Source: Campylobacteraceae bacterium
GTDB taxonomy: Bacteria > Campylobacterota > Campylobacteria > Campylobacterales > Sulfurospirillaceae
Direction: 5' to 3'
Assembly (NCBI GenBank): GCA_019162915.1
Contig: JAFLKZ010000171.1
Coordinates: forward strand, 5,213-21,801
DNA length: 16,589 bases
Shown here: positions 1 through 6,445 of the stretch, in pieces
Numbering within the stretch: position 1 is the first letter of the stretch
How the letters are laid out: each line of letters starts with the position of its first letter
Made by a program: the position numbers and the translations under genes
Notes under the pieces: model-generated
Told to the model about the DNA's origin: nothing
Seen by the model: the letters and a program-made list of their open reading frames with translations, nothing else
Databases searched by the model: none

Positions 1-702
1 CTTAGTTTTAGTTATGATGGGATTAAAAAAGTTTTAGACAATATCAATATGACTATACCCAAAGGTTCAAAAGTAGCGATAGTTGGAGCAAGTGGTAGTG
101 GAAAGACAACGCTTGGGCATCTTTTAGTGGGCTTGTATCCATTTGAAAAAGGTAATATTTATTTTGATGACATCTCCATTGAAGAAATTGGTCAAGATGT
201 GGTGCGGGAAAATGTTTTTTTAGTCCTGCAAAATCCACAACTGTTCAATGCTTCTATTGCTCAAAATTTGATGGTAGACGAAAATATAGATAAAAAGTTA
301 ATCCATAAAGCTTTAGAAATAGCGCAACTTGATGAGTTTGTGGGCGAGTTGCAAGAGGGACTTGATACCCAGATAGGAAAACATGGAATTAAGCTCTCAG
401 GTGGTCAACGTCAACGGTTATCTATCGCAAGGGCGGTGATTCAAAATCCTAATATTGTGATTTTGGATGAGTCTACTTCGGCACTTGATGTGCATACGGA
501 GGCTAAACTTTTTGGTGAGCTTGAGACGTATTTGAATGGAAAAACGACAATTATCATAGCACATAGATTAAGTACGATTAAAAAAGCAGATTATATCTAT
601 GTTTTAGATAAAGGTTTGATTGTGGAAAATGGCACACATGAAGAACTCATGGCAAATGAGGGTACTTTTTTTAGTTATGTTTTAAAAAGCCAAGAAAGAT
701 AA
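1..702 (+). CDS. ABC exporter, ATP-binding domain (5' end outside window)
   Basis: The reading frame is open to base 1, so this is the C-terminal 233 residues of a longer protein; the internal ATG at 49 is not a credible start, because the codons before it already encode the typical aromatic A-loop region (FSYDG). Visible in order: Walker A GASGSGKTT (bases 85-111), Q-loop (VLQNPQLF), signature LSGGQRQRLSIARA (from about base 394), Walker B NIVILDESTSALD and H-loop AHRLSTI. All catalytic elements are intact. The spacing and the 'NPQLFNASIAQNL' stretch fit exporter-type ATPases fused to a six-helix membrane domain (lipid, peptide or drug exporters) rather than importers. It probably powers export across the inner membrane; the substrate is unknown because the membrane domain is not in the window. 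It is followed after 11 bases by a SYLF-domain gene and then a DedA gene, suggesting an envelope or lipid-related operon. Confidence 0.93.
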   Translation, partial: LSFSYDGIKKVLDNINMTIPKGSKVAIVGASGSGKTTLGHLLVGLYPFEKGNIYFDDISIEEIGQDVVRENVFLVLQNPQLFNASIAQNLMVDENIDKKLIHKALEIAQLDEFVGELQEGLDTQIGKHGIKLSGGQRQRLSIARAVIQNPNIVILDESTSALDVHTEAKLFGELETYLNGKTTIIIAHRLSTIKKADYIYVLDKGLIVENGTHEELMANEGTFFSYVLKSQER

Positions 703-713
703 AAGGAGAAAAA

Positions 714-1379
714 ATGAAAAAAAATATATGGTACGGAATTTTAATGGTATTTTTGTTGAGCACATCGGTTTATGGTTCAGCAGAAGAGAAGATATTGGAC
801 TCCACCAATGCTTTTAAAAATATGCTACGTGATTCACAAGCTATCCCTCTCAAAGTTTTTCAAAATGCACAAGCGATTGCTATTTTCCCAGGAACGATAG
901 AAATAAGTATGTTTCTTGGTGGAAAAGCAGGTAATGGTGTGATGGTTGTGCGAAAAAGTGATGGCTCTTGGAGTTATCCATTTTTTGTTAAACTTGGCGG
1001 TGCTGGATTTGGTTTTCAACTTGGATTTGAGAAAAAAGATATCTTAATGGTCTTTAAATCTAAAGATAGTATTAAAAAATTAATGAATGATAAAATAACA
1101 CTAGGCGTTGATGCTTCAGTTGCCGTAGGACCAGCAGGAGAAAGTGTGGGTAAAGGGGCAGAGCTAGATTTTAAATCTGAAATCTATACTTACACTAAAA
1201 CAGAGGGACTTTTTATAGGATTTTCCCTTGATGGTTCAGTAATGAATCATGATTATGACCAAAATATCGAATTGTATGGAAATAATATTTCTCCAGACCA
1301 AATCGTTGAATCAGAAGGCTTACTCTCATCTTATGCCATAGATGAGTTTTTAAAGACCATTCAAAATATTACAAATTAA
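714..1379 (+). CDS. Secreted SYLF-domain (Ysc84/DUF500) lipid-binding protein
   Basis: 221 residues with a Sec-type signal peptide (MKKN, hydrophobic stretch, likely cleavage near VYG-SA around residue 22). The remainder matches the SYLF/Ysc84 domain: 'AQAIAIFP' near the start, then the glycine-rich 'GGKAGNGVMVVR', 'WSYPFFVKLGGAGFGFQLG', 'VGPAGESVGKGAE' and 'EIYTYTKTEGLFIGFSLDG'. Eukaryotic members bind phosphoinositides; bacterial members are small periplasmic or membrane-associated proteins whose role is poorly known. A good ribosome-binding site (AGGAG, 704-708) precedes the ATG by five bases. It lies 11 bases after the ABC ATPase and 8 bases before the DedA-family gene. Family assignment is firm; the cellular role is inference. 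Confidence 0.88.
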   Translation: MKKNIWYGILMVFLLSTSVYGSAEEKILDSTNAFKNMLRDSQAIPLKVFQNAQAIAIFPGTIEISMFLGGKAGNGVMVVRKSDGSWSYPFFVKLGGAGFGFQLGFEKKDILMVFKSKDSIKKLMNDKITLGVDASVAVGPAGESVGKGAELDFKSEIYTYTKTEGLFIGFSLDGSVMNHDYDQNIELYGNNISPDQIVESEGLLSSYAIDEFLKTIQNITN

Positions 1380-1387
1380 GGATTTTC

Positions 1388-1954
1388 TTGGAAGATATTA
1401 TTAATTCACTCTCTACTTATGGTTATATTATTTTATTTGCTTACTCTTTTGGTGGAGGAATGGTTGCTATTATTGCAGCTGGCGTGTTATCGTATGCTGG
1501 TAAAATGGATTTAACGACTTCTATCTTGGTAGCTTTTGTCGCTAATGTATTAGGTAGTTCTATGCTTTTTTATATGGGTCGGTACAATAAAAATGCGCTT
1601 ATGCCCTATATCAAAGCACATCGAAGAAAGCTCGCACTTGGTCATATACTGATGAAAAAGCAAGGCGATAAGATTATCTTCTTTCAAAAATTTGTTTATG
1701 GTCTCAAAACGATTGTGCCTATGACTATCGGTTTGACAAAGTATCCTCAAATAAAATTTCATTTACTAAATACTGCTTCAGCAGCACTTTGGGCAGTAAT
1801 GCTCGGTGTTGGTAGCTTTACCGCGGGAGAAGCCTTAACTAAAGTTGCTTCTTACTTTTCACAAAATCCATTGATAACACCGGTAATACTCTTCTCGATA
1901 CTGGGAACTCTTTGGTTTTATTTGCAAAAGGCTACTAAAAAGAAGAATCGTTAA
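1388..1954 (+). CDS. DedA/VTT-family inner-membrane protein, TTG start
   Basis: 188 residues, strongly hydrophobic, with several membrane-spanning or re-entrant segments. The central stretch 'KFVYGLKTIVPMTIGL' followed by 'FHLLNTASAALWA' matches the DedA signature in which a conserved arginine or lysine and proline precede an F/LN...G/A..W segment. DedA/VTT proteins include undecaprenyl-phosphate and phospholipid flippases and are linked to envelope homeostasis. The start is TTG at 1388, supported by AAGGA at 1378-1382 five bases upstream; no better ATG exists. The gene follows the SYLF gene by 8 bases, so the two are almost certainly co-transcribed. The protein is slightly shorter than E. 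coli DedA paralogues (around 200-220 residues). Substrate unknown. Confidence 0.87.
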   Translation: MEDIINSLSTYGYIILFAYSFGGGMVAIIAAGVLSYAGKMDLTTSILVAFVANVLGSSMLFYMGRYNKNALMPYIKAHRRKLALGHILMKKQGDKIIFFQKFVYGLKTIVPMTIGLTKYPQIKFHLLNTASAALWAVMLGVGSFTAGEALTKVASYFSQNPLITPVILFSILGTLWFYLQKATKKKNR

Positions 1955-2055
1955 AAAACAACGTTACTTATTTGGAGCATTTTTCGTTCAAATTTATTCA
2001 TAAATTCATTGTAAACTTTACGTGAGTTGCTAAGTGTGCAGATTATGTTTTTCAT
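1951..2055 (-). CDS. Candidate 34-residue small protein, divergent from the CI-like repressor
   Basis: An ATG at 2055 opens a 34-codon frame ending in TAA at 1951-1953, which overlaps the stop codon of the DedA gene on the other strand. A recognisable ribosome-binding site (AGAGGA, about six bases before the ATG) and a TACAAT -10-like box (2077-2082) lie upstream. The product begins MKNIICTLSNSRKVYNEF and is basic (eight K/R), with no membrane segment. I do not recognise a family. The position, head-to-head with a self-cleaving repressor with 84 bases between the starts, is where a repressor-controlled gene would be expected. It could equally be a chance ORF in an AT-rich gap. Confidence 0.35.
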   Translation of the reverse strand: MKNIICTLSNSRKVYNEFMNKFERKMLQISNVVF

Positions 2056-2075
2056 AGTATCCTCTTTTTTGTTCA

Positions 2076-2108
2076 TATTGTAATAAAAATAGTATTTATG
2101 TTATAATA
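2076..2108. promoter_or_regulatory. Imperfect AT-rich dyad, candidate operator of the CI/LexA-like repressor
   Basis: TATTGTAATAAAAATA (2076-2091) and TATTTATGTTATAATA (2093-2108) are inverted repeats matching at 13 of 16 positions around a central G. The right arm contains a perfect TATAAT (2102-2107) that would serve as the -10 box of the repressor gene, and the left arm contains the TACAAT -10-like box of the divergent small ORF. A repressor bound here would block both directions. AT-rich sequence makes partial symmetry common, so this is only a candidate. Confidence 0.35.
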
Positions 2109-2139
2109 ATATTTCAAAATGAAATAAAAAGGAGTTCTC

Positions 2140-2799
2140 GTGCCTAATATATTTGAAGTTTTAAATAAAATCAAAGATATTCTCTCCAAAGAAGTTGGGG
2201 AGCGTAAAGTTTTTGATAAAGATGTGGCGGAAGCCCTTAGTATTAATCAGATTACATTAGCAACGATGAAAAGTAGAGATAAAATACCGTATAAAGAGAT
2301 ATTGGAATTTTGTGCTAAAAGAAAAATTTCTATTAACTGGCTTTTATTTGATCAAATTGTAGAGAGTCTTCAAGTTGAAACAGAAAAATTTGCTCGTATA
2401 CATTATTTTAAAGATATCTACGCTTCTGCTGGTGGTGGTGCGCTCAATGAAGAAGAAGAAAGTGAGCTTATGTATCTTGATGATGAAATCGTAAGTAGAC
2501 TAGGGGGAATAGGTTTTATAAAACATATCCAAGCAATTAATGTTTTGGGCGACTCGATGGAGCCTACATTGTTTAGCGGTGATGTTGTTTTTATCAATAA
2601 AGAGTTTAACAATGCTTTAAAATCTGGCATTTATGTTGTTTCAACACCAGCAGGTCTTTTTATCAAAAGATTACAACTTCAGTCCAATGGTATGGTTGCA
2701 CTCGTTTCAGACAATGAGTCTTATGCTCCTGAACTTGTAGGGGGTGATGATGTAGAAATTATCGGGAAAGTAGTGGGGAAGTTGTCAGCAAATATCTGA
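2140..2799 (+). CDS. CI-type HTH repressor with S24 (LexA-like) self-cleavage domain
   Basis: 219 residues. GTG start at 2140 with AAAGGAG at 2128-2134. Residues about 5-70 resemble the bacteriophage CI repressor helix-turn-helix family ('DKDVAEALSINQITLATMKSRDKIPYKEIL...CAKRKISINWLL'). Residues about 85-215 are an S24/LexA peptidase domain: a probable cleavage site at Ala97-Gly98 in 'YASAGGG', the nucleophile Ser139 in 'GDSMEPTL', and the general base Lys176 in 'GLFIKRL'. All elements required for RecA-stimulated self-cleavage are present. It is probably a DNA-damage or stress-responsive repressor that regulates itself. No phage genes lie nearby, so it looks like a domesticated chromosomal regulator. 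It is transcribed divergently from a 34-codon ORF; a TATAAT box (2102-2107) inside a dyad probably drives it. Confidence 0.9.
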   Translation: MPNIFEVLNKIKDILSKEVGERKVFDKDVAEALSINQITLATMKSRDKIPYKEILEFCAKRKISINWLLFDQIVESLQVETEKFARIHYFKDIYASAGGGALNEEEESELMYLDDEIVSRLGGIGFIKHIQAINVLGDSMEPTLFSGDVVFINKEFNNALKSGIYVVSTPAGLFIKRLQLQSNGMVALVSDNESYAPELVGGDDVEIIGKVVGKLSANI

Positions 2800-2818
2800 G
2801 CGATAACTAAACCGCTCA
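2797..2818. terminator. Weak hairpin between convergent repressor and cyclophilin genes
   Basis: TGAGCG (2797-2802, beginning at the repressor stop codon) and CGCTCA (2813-2818) form a six-base-pair stem with a ten-base loop between two convergent genes. No clear U-tract follows on either strand, so termination efficiency is doubtful. Confidence 0.3.
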
Positions 2819-2831
2819 AATACTATTATTA

Positions 2832-3326
2832 TTAGAGTTTTTCTTTGATTTTTATGGTTAAGATTTTGTCATTTTGTTTGATACTATCTAAAACTTTAAA
2901 ACTCTCTTTATCTTCTTTTTCAATTCCACCAAAAACAGTATGAACACCGTTAAGATGAGGCGTAGCATCAAAACAAATAAAGAATTGACTTCCACCCGTG
3001 TTTGGACCAGCATGAGCCATAGAAAGCGTTCCTTTTTCGTGCTTATGCTTGTTTTGTTTACATTCACATGCTATTGACCAACCAGGACCGCCTGTACCAC
3101 GTCCATTTGGACATCCACCTTGAGCCATAAACCCAGCTATTACTCTGTGAAAGTTAAGACCATCATAAAATTTATCATTGGCTAGTGTTGCAAAGTTCGC
3201 CACAGCAATAGGTGTTTCTTCAGGGTAAAGCTTGATAGCAATATCACCTTTTTCTGTTTTGACGATAGCGTACTGAAATGCGGCTAATTGTTCTTTTGTG
3301 TAGTCATATGTTTTGAGCTTTTCCAT
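2832..3326 (-). CDS. ppiB: Cyclophilin-type peptidyl-prolyl cis-trans isomerase
   Basis: 164 residues, no signal peptide, so cytoplasmic. The cyclophilin core is plain: 'FYDGLNFHRVIAGFMAQGG' carrying catalytic Arg61 with Phe66 and Gln69, 'GTGGPGW', 'LSMAHAGPNTGGSQFFI' and 'HLNGVHTVFG'. His124 occupies the place of human cyclophilin A Trp121, a common substitution in bacterial enzymes associated with weak cyclosporin binding. It catalyses proline isomerisation during protein folding. A Cys/His/Lys-rich insert (CECKQNKHKHEKG, about residues 87-99) precedes the active-site segment. ATG at 3326 with AAGG upstream; a TATAAT box (3358-3363, minus strand) lies in the 76-base gap after ycaO, so it probably has its own promoter. 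Confidence 0.95.
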   Translation of the reverse strand: MEKLKTYDYTKEQLAAFQYAIVKTEKGDIAIKLYPEETPIAVANFATLANDKFYDGLNFHRVIAGFMAQGGCPNGRGTGGPGWSIACECKQNKHKHEKGTLSMAHAGPNTGGSQFFICFDATPHLNGVHTVFGGIEKEDKESFKVLDSIKQNDKILTIKIKEKL

Positions 3327-3357
3327 TGTTAACCTTGTTTTAAAATTTATAGTTTGG

Positions 3358-3363
3358 ATTATA
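3358..3363 (-). promoter_or_regulatory. -10 box for the cyclophilin gene
   Basis: A perfect TATAAT on the minus strand 31 bases before the ATG. No good -35 box is present, which is usual for Campylobacterota sigma-70 promoters. Confidence 0.5.
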
Positions 3364-3402
3364 TCAAATTGTTACTATGATGGGACTAAATTTATGTAAT
3401 CC

Positions 3403-5022
3403 CTATTTTATTGTCACTTTTTTGGTCTCTAATTTATCGTACATGTAAAGCATATTGTGATAATGCTGATGTAAAGTGACATCAAGAAGAGAGGCTCTAG
3501 CACGAAGGATTTGTACTGCTTTTTCGACATCTTCTTTGCCAAAGATACTCCACAATGCGCTTTCGTAGTCACCCCATTCTAAATCTTGGTTCTCCATATG
3601 GATAAGTTCAGCAACTATTTTTCCCATTTTGTTAGTTCCAAATTCTAGTAAAGAGAGTGCTTCGTCTTTTTCTCCTGCTAATAAATGCATTTGTGCTTTA
3701 AATTCTAGCATGGTAAAGTTGTTGTTAAAGATAACCCCAATATATTTTTCAACATTAAGAGATTCATCTAAAGAGTCAATGGCATCAAGGATTTCTTCTG
3801 GATCAAACTCTTGAAAATTTAAAATCATTTGGCGAATGAATTTTCCACTGTTTTTGTTATTATAAATCAAATCTTCCATAGGATAAACTTCAGAAACACT
3901 AGGCACAATCATCTGGCATGAATAAAATCCAAGATAGGTGTATTCTCTCAAATAAATTTCTTTATTCATAGATTGGACGATAGCATTTAAGTAGTCGTAT
4001 TCTTCATCACTTCCCTCTCCTTGATATCTCCAAGGAGAAAATTCAAAACTTTTCTGTGACTTTAAAAATCCAAATCCAAGTTTACCGTTGGAGTCGATAA
4101 AGTGAGATTCAAGGTTTGAACTATCAGCTACGGATTCCATATCAAATGTTGGGACTTCAAATGAATCAAGATTGTCCATTCCTCGTCCTTGCATCAGTTC
4201 ACTCATCGTTCGTTCAAGTGAAACCTCTAAAATCGGATGTGCGCCAAAAGAAACAAAGAGTGTTGCGTTTTTGGGATTGATGAGAGATATCGCAGTTACA
4301 GGATATTTCCCGCCTAACGAAGCATCAAGAACCTCCACAAGATAGCCAGCTTCTCGAAGTTTTGTAACATCGCAATGTAGTTTTTTAAATGATTTGATGA
4401 CTTCTTCTGGATAATGGGGCAGTGCATAGCCATTTTTTATAATTTCTATTTTAGCATAACGCTCAAAAATCTCACTCAGTGCTTGCACTTGCGCTTCTTT
4501 AGGAGAATTTCCTGTGGCTAGTCCATTGCTGACGTATAAATTACCCAAGATATTGAGGGGGATATACACTTTTTCATTAGTAGAACATTTAACAAAGGGA
4601 AGGGCAACGACTTTATCTTCATAATCACTGTTAAAATCAACCAAGTCCTCGTCGCTAAGTTCACCCGTCGTGTCATAAATAGCGCGCAATTCTTTATTTA
4701 AATAGTCTCCCCCAAACTCAAATGCCATTTCATCAGGATAATAACGACGCTTTGGAAGATGAAAATCGATGAAAAAATTGTTGGTTTGAAGTCGTTCGAT
4801 ATATTCACCAAGGGCACTAGCCGTAGAGGCTTGAGGAATCGTTCCTTTTCCATTTGAGTAGATATGAAAAGGGGCTTCAACCGAAGCTAAATTGACTGAA
4901 TAACAATGTTCTAGTGGATGTTTTTCTTGTGAAAAGGTAACCTCACATCCTAACTCTTTTAAGATAGTTTGCATTGATGTGATAGAATTTTCAACGGGTG
5001 CATTTTTGGATAATATATTCAT
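3403..5022 (-). CDS. ycaO: YcaO, RimO accessory factor (ribosomal protein S12 methylthiolation)
   Basis: 539 residues, resembling E. coli YcaO (about 586 residues) along its whole length. YcaO ATP-binding glutamates lie in the three helices 'SALGEYIER' (69-77), 'ALSEIFERYA' (181-190) and 'LEVSLERTMSELMQGRG' (about 265-281). Other shared blocks are 'VYIPLNILGNLYVSNGLATGN', 'SFGAHP' and 'LESHFIDS'. The C-terminal 120 or so residues are helical and TPR-like, as in E. coli YcaO. E. coli YcaO helps RimO add a methylthio group to Asp88 of ribosomal protein S12; this member lacks peptide-natural-product neighbours, so that housekeeping role is the best call. It lies downstream of tRNA-fMet and tRNA-Gln with no obvious terminator between, so it may receive read-through from the tRNA promoter. 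Confidence 0.92.
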   Translation of the reverse strand: MNILSKNAPVENSITSMQTILKELGCEVTFSQEKHPLEHCYSVNLASVEAPFHIYSNGKGTIPQASTASALGEYIERLQTNNFFIDFHLPKRRYYPDEMAFEFGGDYLNKELRAIYDTTGELSDEDLVDFNSDYEDKVVALPFVKCSTNEKVYIPLNILGNLYVSNGLATGNSPKEAQVQALSEIFERYAKIEIIKNGYALPHYPEEVIKSFKKLHCDVTKLREAGYLVEVLDASLGGKYPVTAISLINPKNATLFVSFGAHPILEVSLERTMSELMQGRGMDNLDSFEVPTFDMESVADSSNLESHFIDSNGKLGFGFLKSQKSFEFSPWRYQGEGSDEEYDYLNAIVQSMNKEIYLREYTYLGFYSCQMIVPSVSEVYPMEDLIYNNKNSGKFIRQMILNFQEFDPEEILDAIDSLDESLNVEKYIGVIFNNNFTMLEFKAQMHLLAGEKDEALSLLEFGTNKMGKIVAELIHMENQDLEWGDYESALWSIFGKEDVEKAVQILRARASLLDVTLHQHYHNMLYMYDKLETKKVTIK

Positions 5023-5111
5023 TGTATGGGATTCCTGATGTTTTGAATGAGAGAAATAAGAAGTTTTATTTAATTAATTGAGTAATTTAATGTTTGATTT
5101 TGAAAGGAGGG

Positions 5112-5186
5112 TGGATGGGGATATAGGATTCGAACCTATGAATACCACGACCAAAACGTGGTGCCTTACCGCTTGGCGAATCCCCA
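5112..5186 (-). tRNA. tRNA-Gln (anticodon UUG), CCA encoded
   Basis: The minus strand folds as a full cloverleaf: acceptor TGGGGAT/ATCCCCA, D stem GCC/GGC, anticodon stem CCACG/CGTGG around loop TTTTGGT (anticodon TTG), T stem ATAGG/CCTAT with loop TTCGAAT. The 3' CCA is encoded at 5112-5114. The U1-A72 pair is the feature recognised by the GatCAB amidotransferase in bacteria that make Gln-tRNA from Glu-tRNA. The discriminator base reads U, which is unusual for tRNA-Gln. It is separated by 15 bases from tRNA-fMet upstream and shares its promoter. Confidence 0.97.
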
Positions 5187-5201
5187 AGGTATTACGAAAC
5201 T

Positions 5202-5277
<76 letters not shown>

Positions 5278-5340
5278 ACATTGTAAGTACTAAAAGAAAC
5301 CGCTTGACGATACTTAACCGAGTCTTTTAAGTGAGGTGAA

Positions 5341-5369
5341 ATTATAGTCACTTTTAATTTCTTTGTCAA
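5341..5369 (-). promoter_or_regulatory. Consensus sigma-70 promoter of the tRNA-fMet/tRNA-Gln transcript
   Basis: On the minus strand TTGACA (5364-5369) and TATAAT (5341-5346) are both perfect and separated by exactly 17 bases. This is the strongest promoter in the window, as expected for stable RNA. It stands back-to-back with the ribBA promoter. Confidence 0.9.
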
Positions 5370-5380
5370 GGGTAATCTTG

Positions 5381-5386
5381 TATAAT
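5381..5386 (+). promoter_or_regulatory. -10 box of the ribBA operon
   Basis: TATAAT, 22 bases before the ribBA ATG. The only -35-like sequence (TTGTCA at 5363-5368) is too close to pair with it and overlaps the divergent tRNA promoter, so the two promoters may interfere. Confidence 0.6.
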
Positions 5387-5408
5387 ACAAAAAAACTTGG
5401 GAGTAACG

Positions 5409-6431
5409 ATGCCTATTGAAAGAGTAAAACAAGCTATCGAAGATATGAAGCACGGTAAAATGGTAGTTATGGTGGATGATGAAGATAGAGAAAACGAGGG
5501 TGACTTGGTCTATGCTGCGACTTTTTCAACACCACAAAAAGTAAATTTTATGGCAAGTTCAGCCAAAGGATTGATTTGTGTCGCGTTGAGTGAAGAGATT
5601 TCTAATCGATTGGAACTGACACCAATGGTTAAAAATAATGACTCTCAGCATGAAACTGCTTTTACAGTTTCTGTAGATGCTCGTATCTGTACTACAGGTA
5701 TCTCTGCGCATGAGAGAGATTTGACTATTAAAATTTTGGCAGACTACGCAAGTGGTCCAAGAGAATTAGTACGTCCTGGGCATATATTTCCTCTTATTGC
5801 AAGAAAAGGTGGAACACTTGTTCGCACAGGTCATACTGAGGGCTCTGTAGATTTATGTCGTTTGGCAGGACTTTGTGAATCAGCGGTTATTTGTGAAATC
5901 ATGAAAGAAGATGGTAGCATGGCTCGTAGAGACGATTTAGATATCTTTTGCAAAGACCATGACATTAATATGGTTTATATCTCTGATATCGTCGCTTACC
6001 GTATGCAACATGAATCATTAGTAAGAGAGATTACTTCATCAAATGTTAAATTTTTTGGTGTAAATACTAGAAAAACAGATATGGTAGACCATGAGGGAAA
6101 CCATCATATTGTTTATACTTTTGGTTCAATTGACAAGACAAGTGCTGTGAAATTTCACCATATTGCAGCGGACAATATACTACTTGCCAACGAAGAGAAG
6201 TTTCAAGGCATTATCAAAGCAATTGAGTATTTAAAAACCCATAATGGTGTTTTGATTTTTATAGATAGTGAATACTCCTCTAACGAAGAGCAAAGAGAAT
6301 TTGGTATTGGCGCACAAATCTTGAAAAAACTAGGTATTTCGGATATTAACCTTTTATCTAGTAGTAAAGGGAAAGATTATGTGGGTTTATCTGGATTTGG
6401 GCTAAACATCAACCAAGAGATCGTTTTATAA
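5409..6431 (+). CDS. ribBA: RibBA-type fusion: DHBP synthase with degenerate GTP cyclohydrolase II domain
   Basis: 340 residues. ATG at 5409 is chosen because GGGAG (5399-5403) sits five bases upstream; the in-frame TTG at 5397 would overlap that site. Residues 1-200 are a complete 3,4-dihydroxy-2-butanone-4-phosphate synthase, with metal and substrate motifs DDEDRENEGD (23-32), 'CTTGISAHERDLTI' (94-107) and 'HTEGSVDL' (142-149). It converts ribulose 5-phosphate to the four-carbon precursor of riboflavin in the cytoplasm. Residues about 205-340 resemble GTP cyclohydrolase II in fold ('REFGIGAQILKKLGI' and 'GLSGFGLNI' are kept) but contain no cysteine, so the zinc site (Cys..Cys-x-Cys) is gone and GTP cyclohydrolase activity is not expected. 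This agrees with RibBX/RibBA variants described in Proteobacteria. First gene of an apparent operon with the antiporter 14 bases downstream. Confidence 0.92.
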   Translation: MPIERVKQAIEDMKHGKMVVMVDDEDRENEGDLVYAATFSTPQKVNFMASSAKGLICVALSEEISNRLELTPMVKNNDSQHETAFTVSVDARICTTGISAHERDLTIKILADYASGPRELVRPGHIFPLIARKGGTLVRTGHTEGSVDLCRLAGLCESAVICEIMKEDGSMARRDDLDIFCKDHDINMVYISDIVAYRMQHESLVREITSSNVKFFGVNTRKTDMVDHEGNHHIVYTFGSIDKTSAVKFHHIAADNILLANEEKFQGIIKAIEYLKTHNGVLIFIDSEYSSNEEQREFGIGAQILKKLGISDINLLSSSKGKDYVGLSGFGLNINQEIVL

Positions 6432-6445
6432 TTTAAAGGCAACGC

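Noticed and set aside
2140..2799. CI-like repressor as evidence of a prophage
   Set aside because: No integrase, structural, lysis or replication genes or attachment repeats lie on either side; neighbours are housekeeping genes.
3439..3452. ACATGTAAAG in ycaO as a fourth copy of the palindrome
   Set aside because: Only ten bases match, it is not symmetric, and it is explained by coding sequence (codons for LYMY).
5103..5123. Perfect AAAGGAGG followed by ATG on the plus strand beside tRNA-Gln
   Set aside because: The frame stops after three codons. On the minus strand the same bases are the tRNA trailer CCTCCTTTC, which happens to match the 16S anti-Shine-Dalgarno; I see no further support for a regulatory trailer RNA.
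5397..5408. TTG at 5397 as the ribBA start, giving four extra residues
   Set aside because: It would sit on top of the GGGAG ribosome-binding site that is correctly spaced for the ATG at 5409, and DHBP synthases normally begin close to that ATG.
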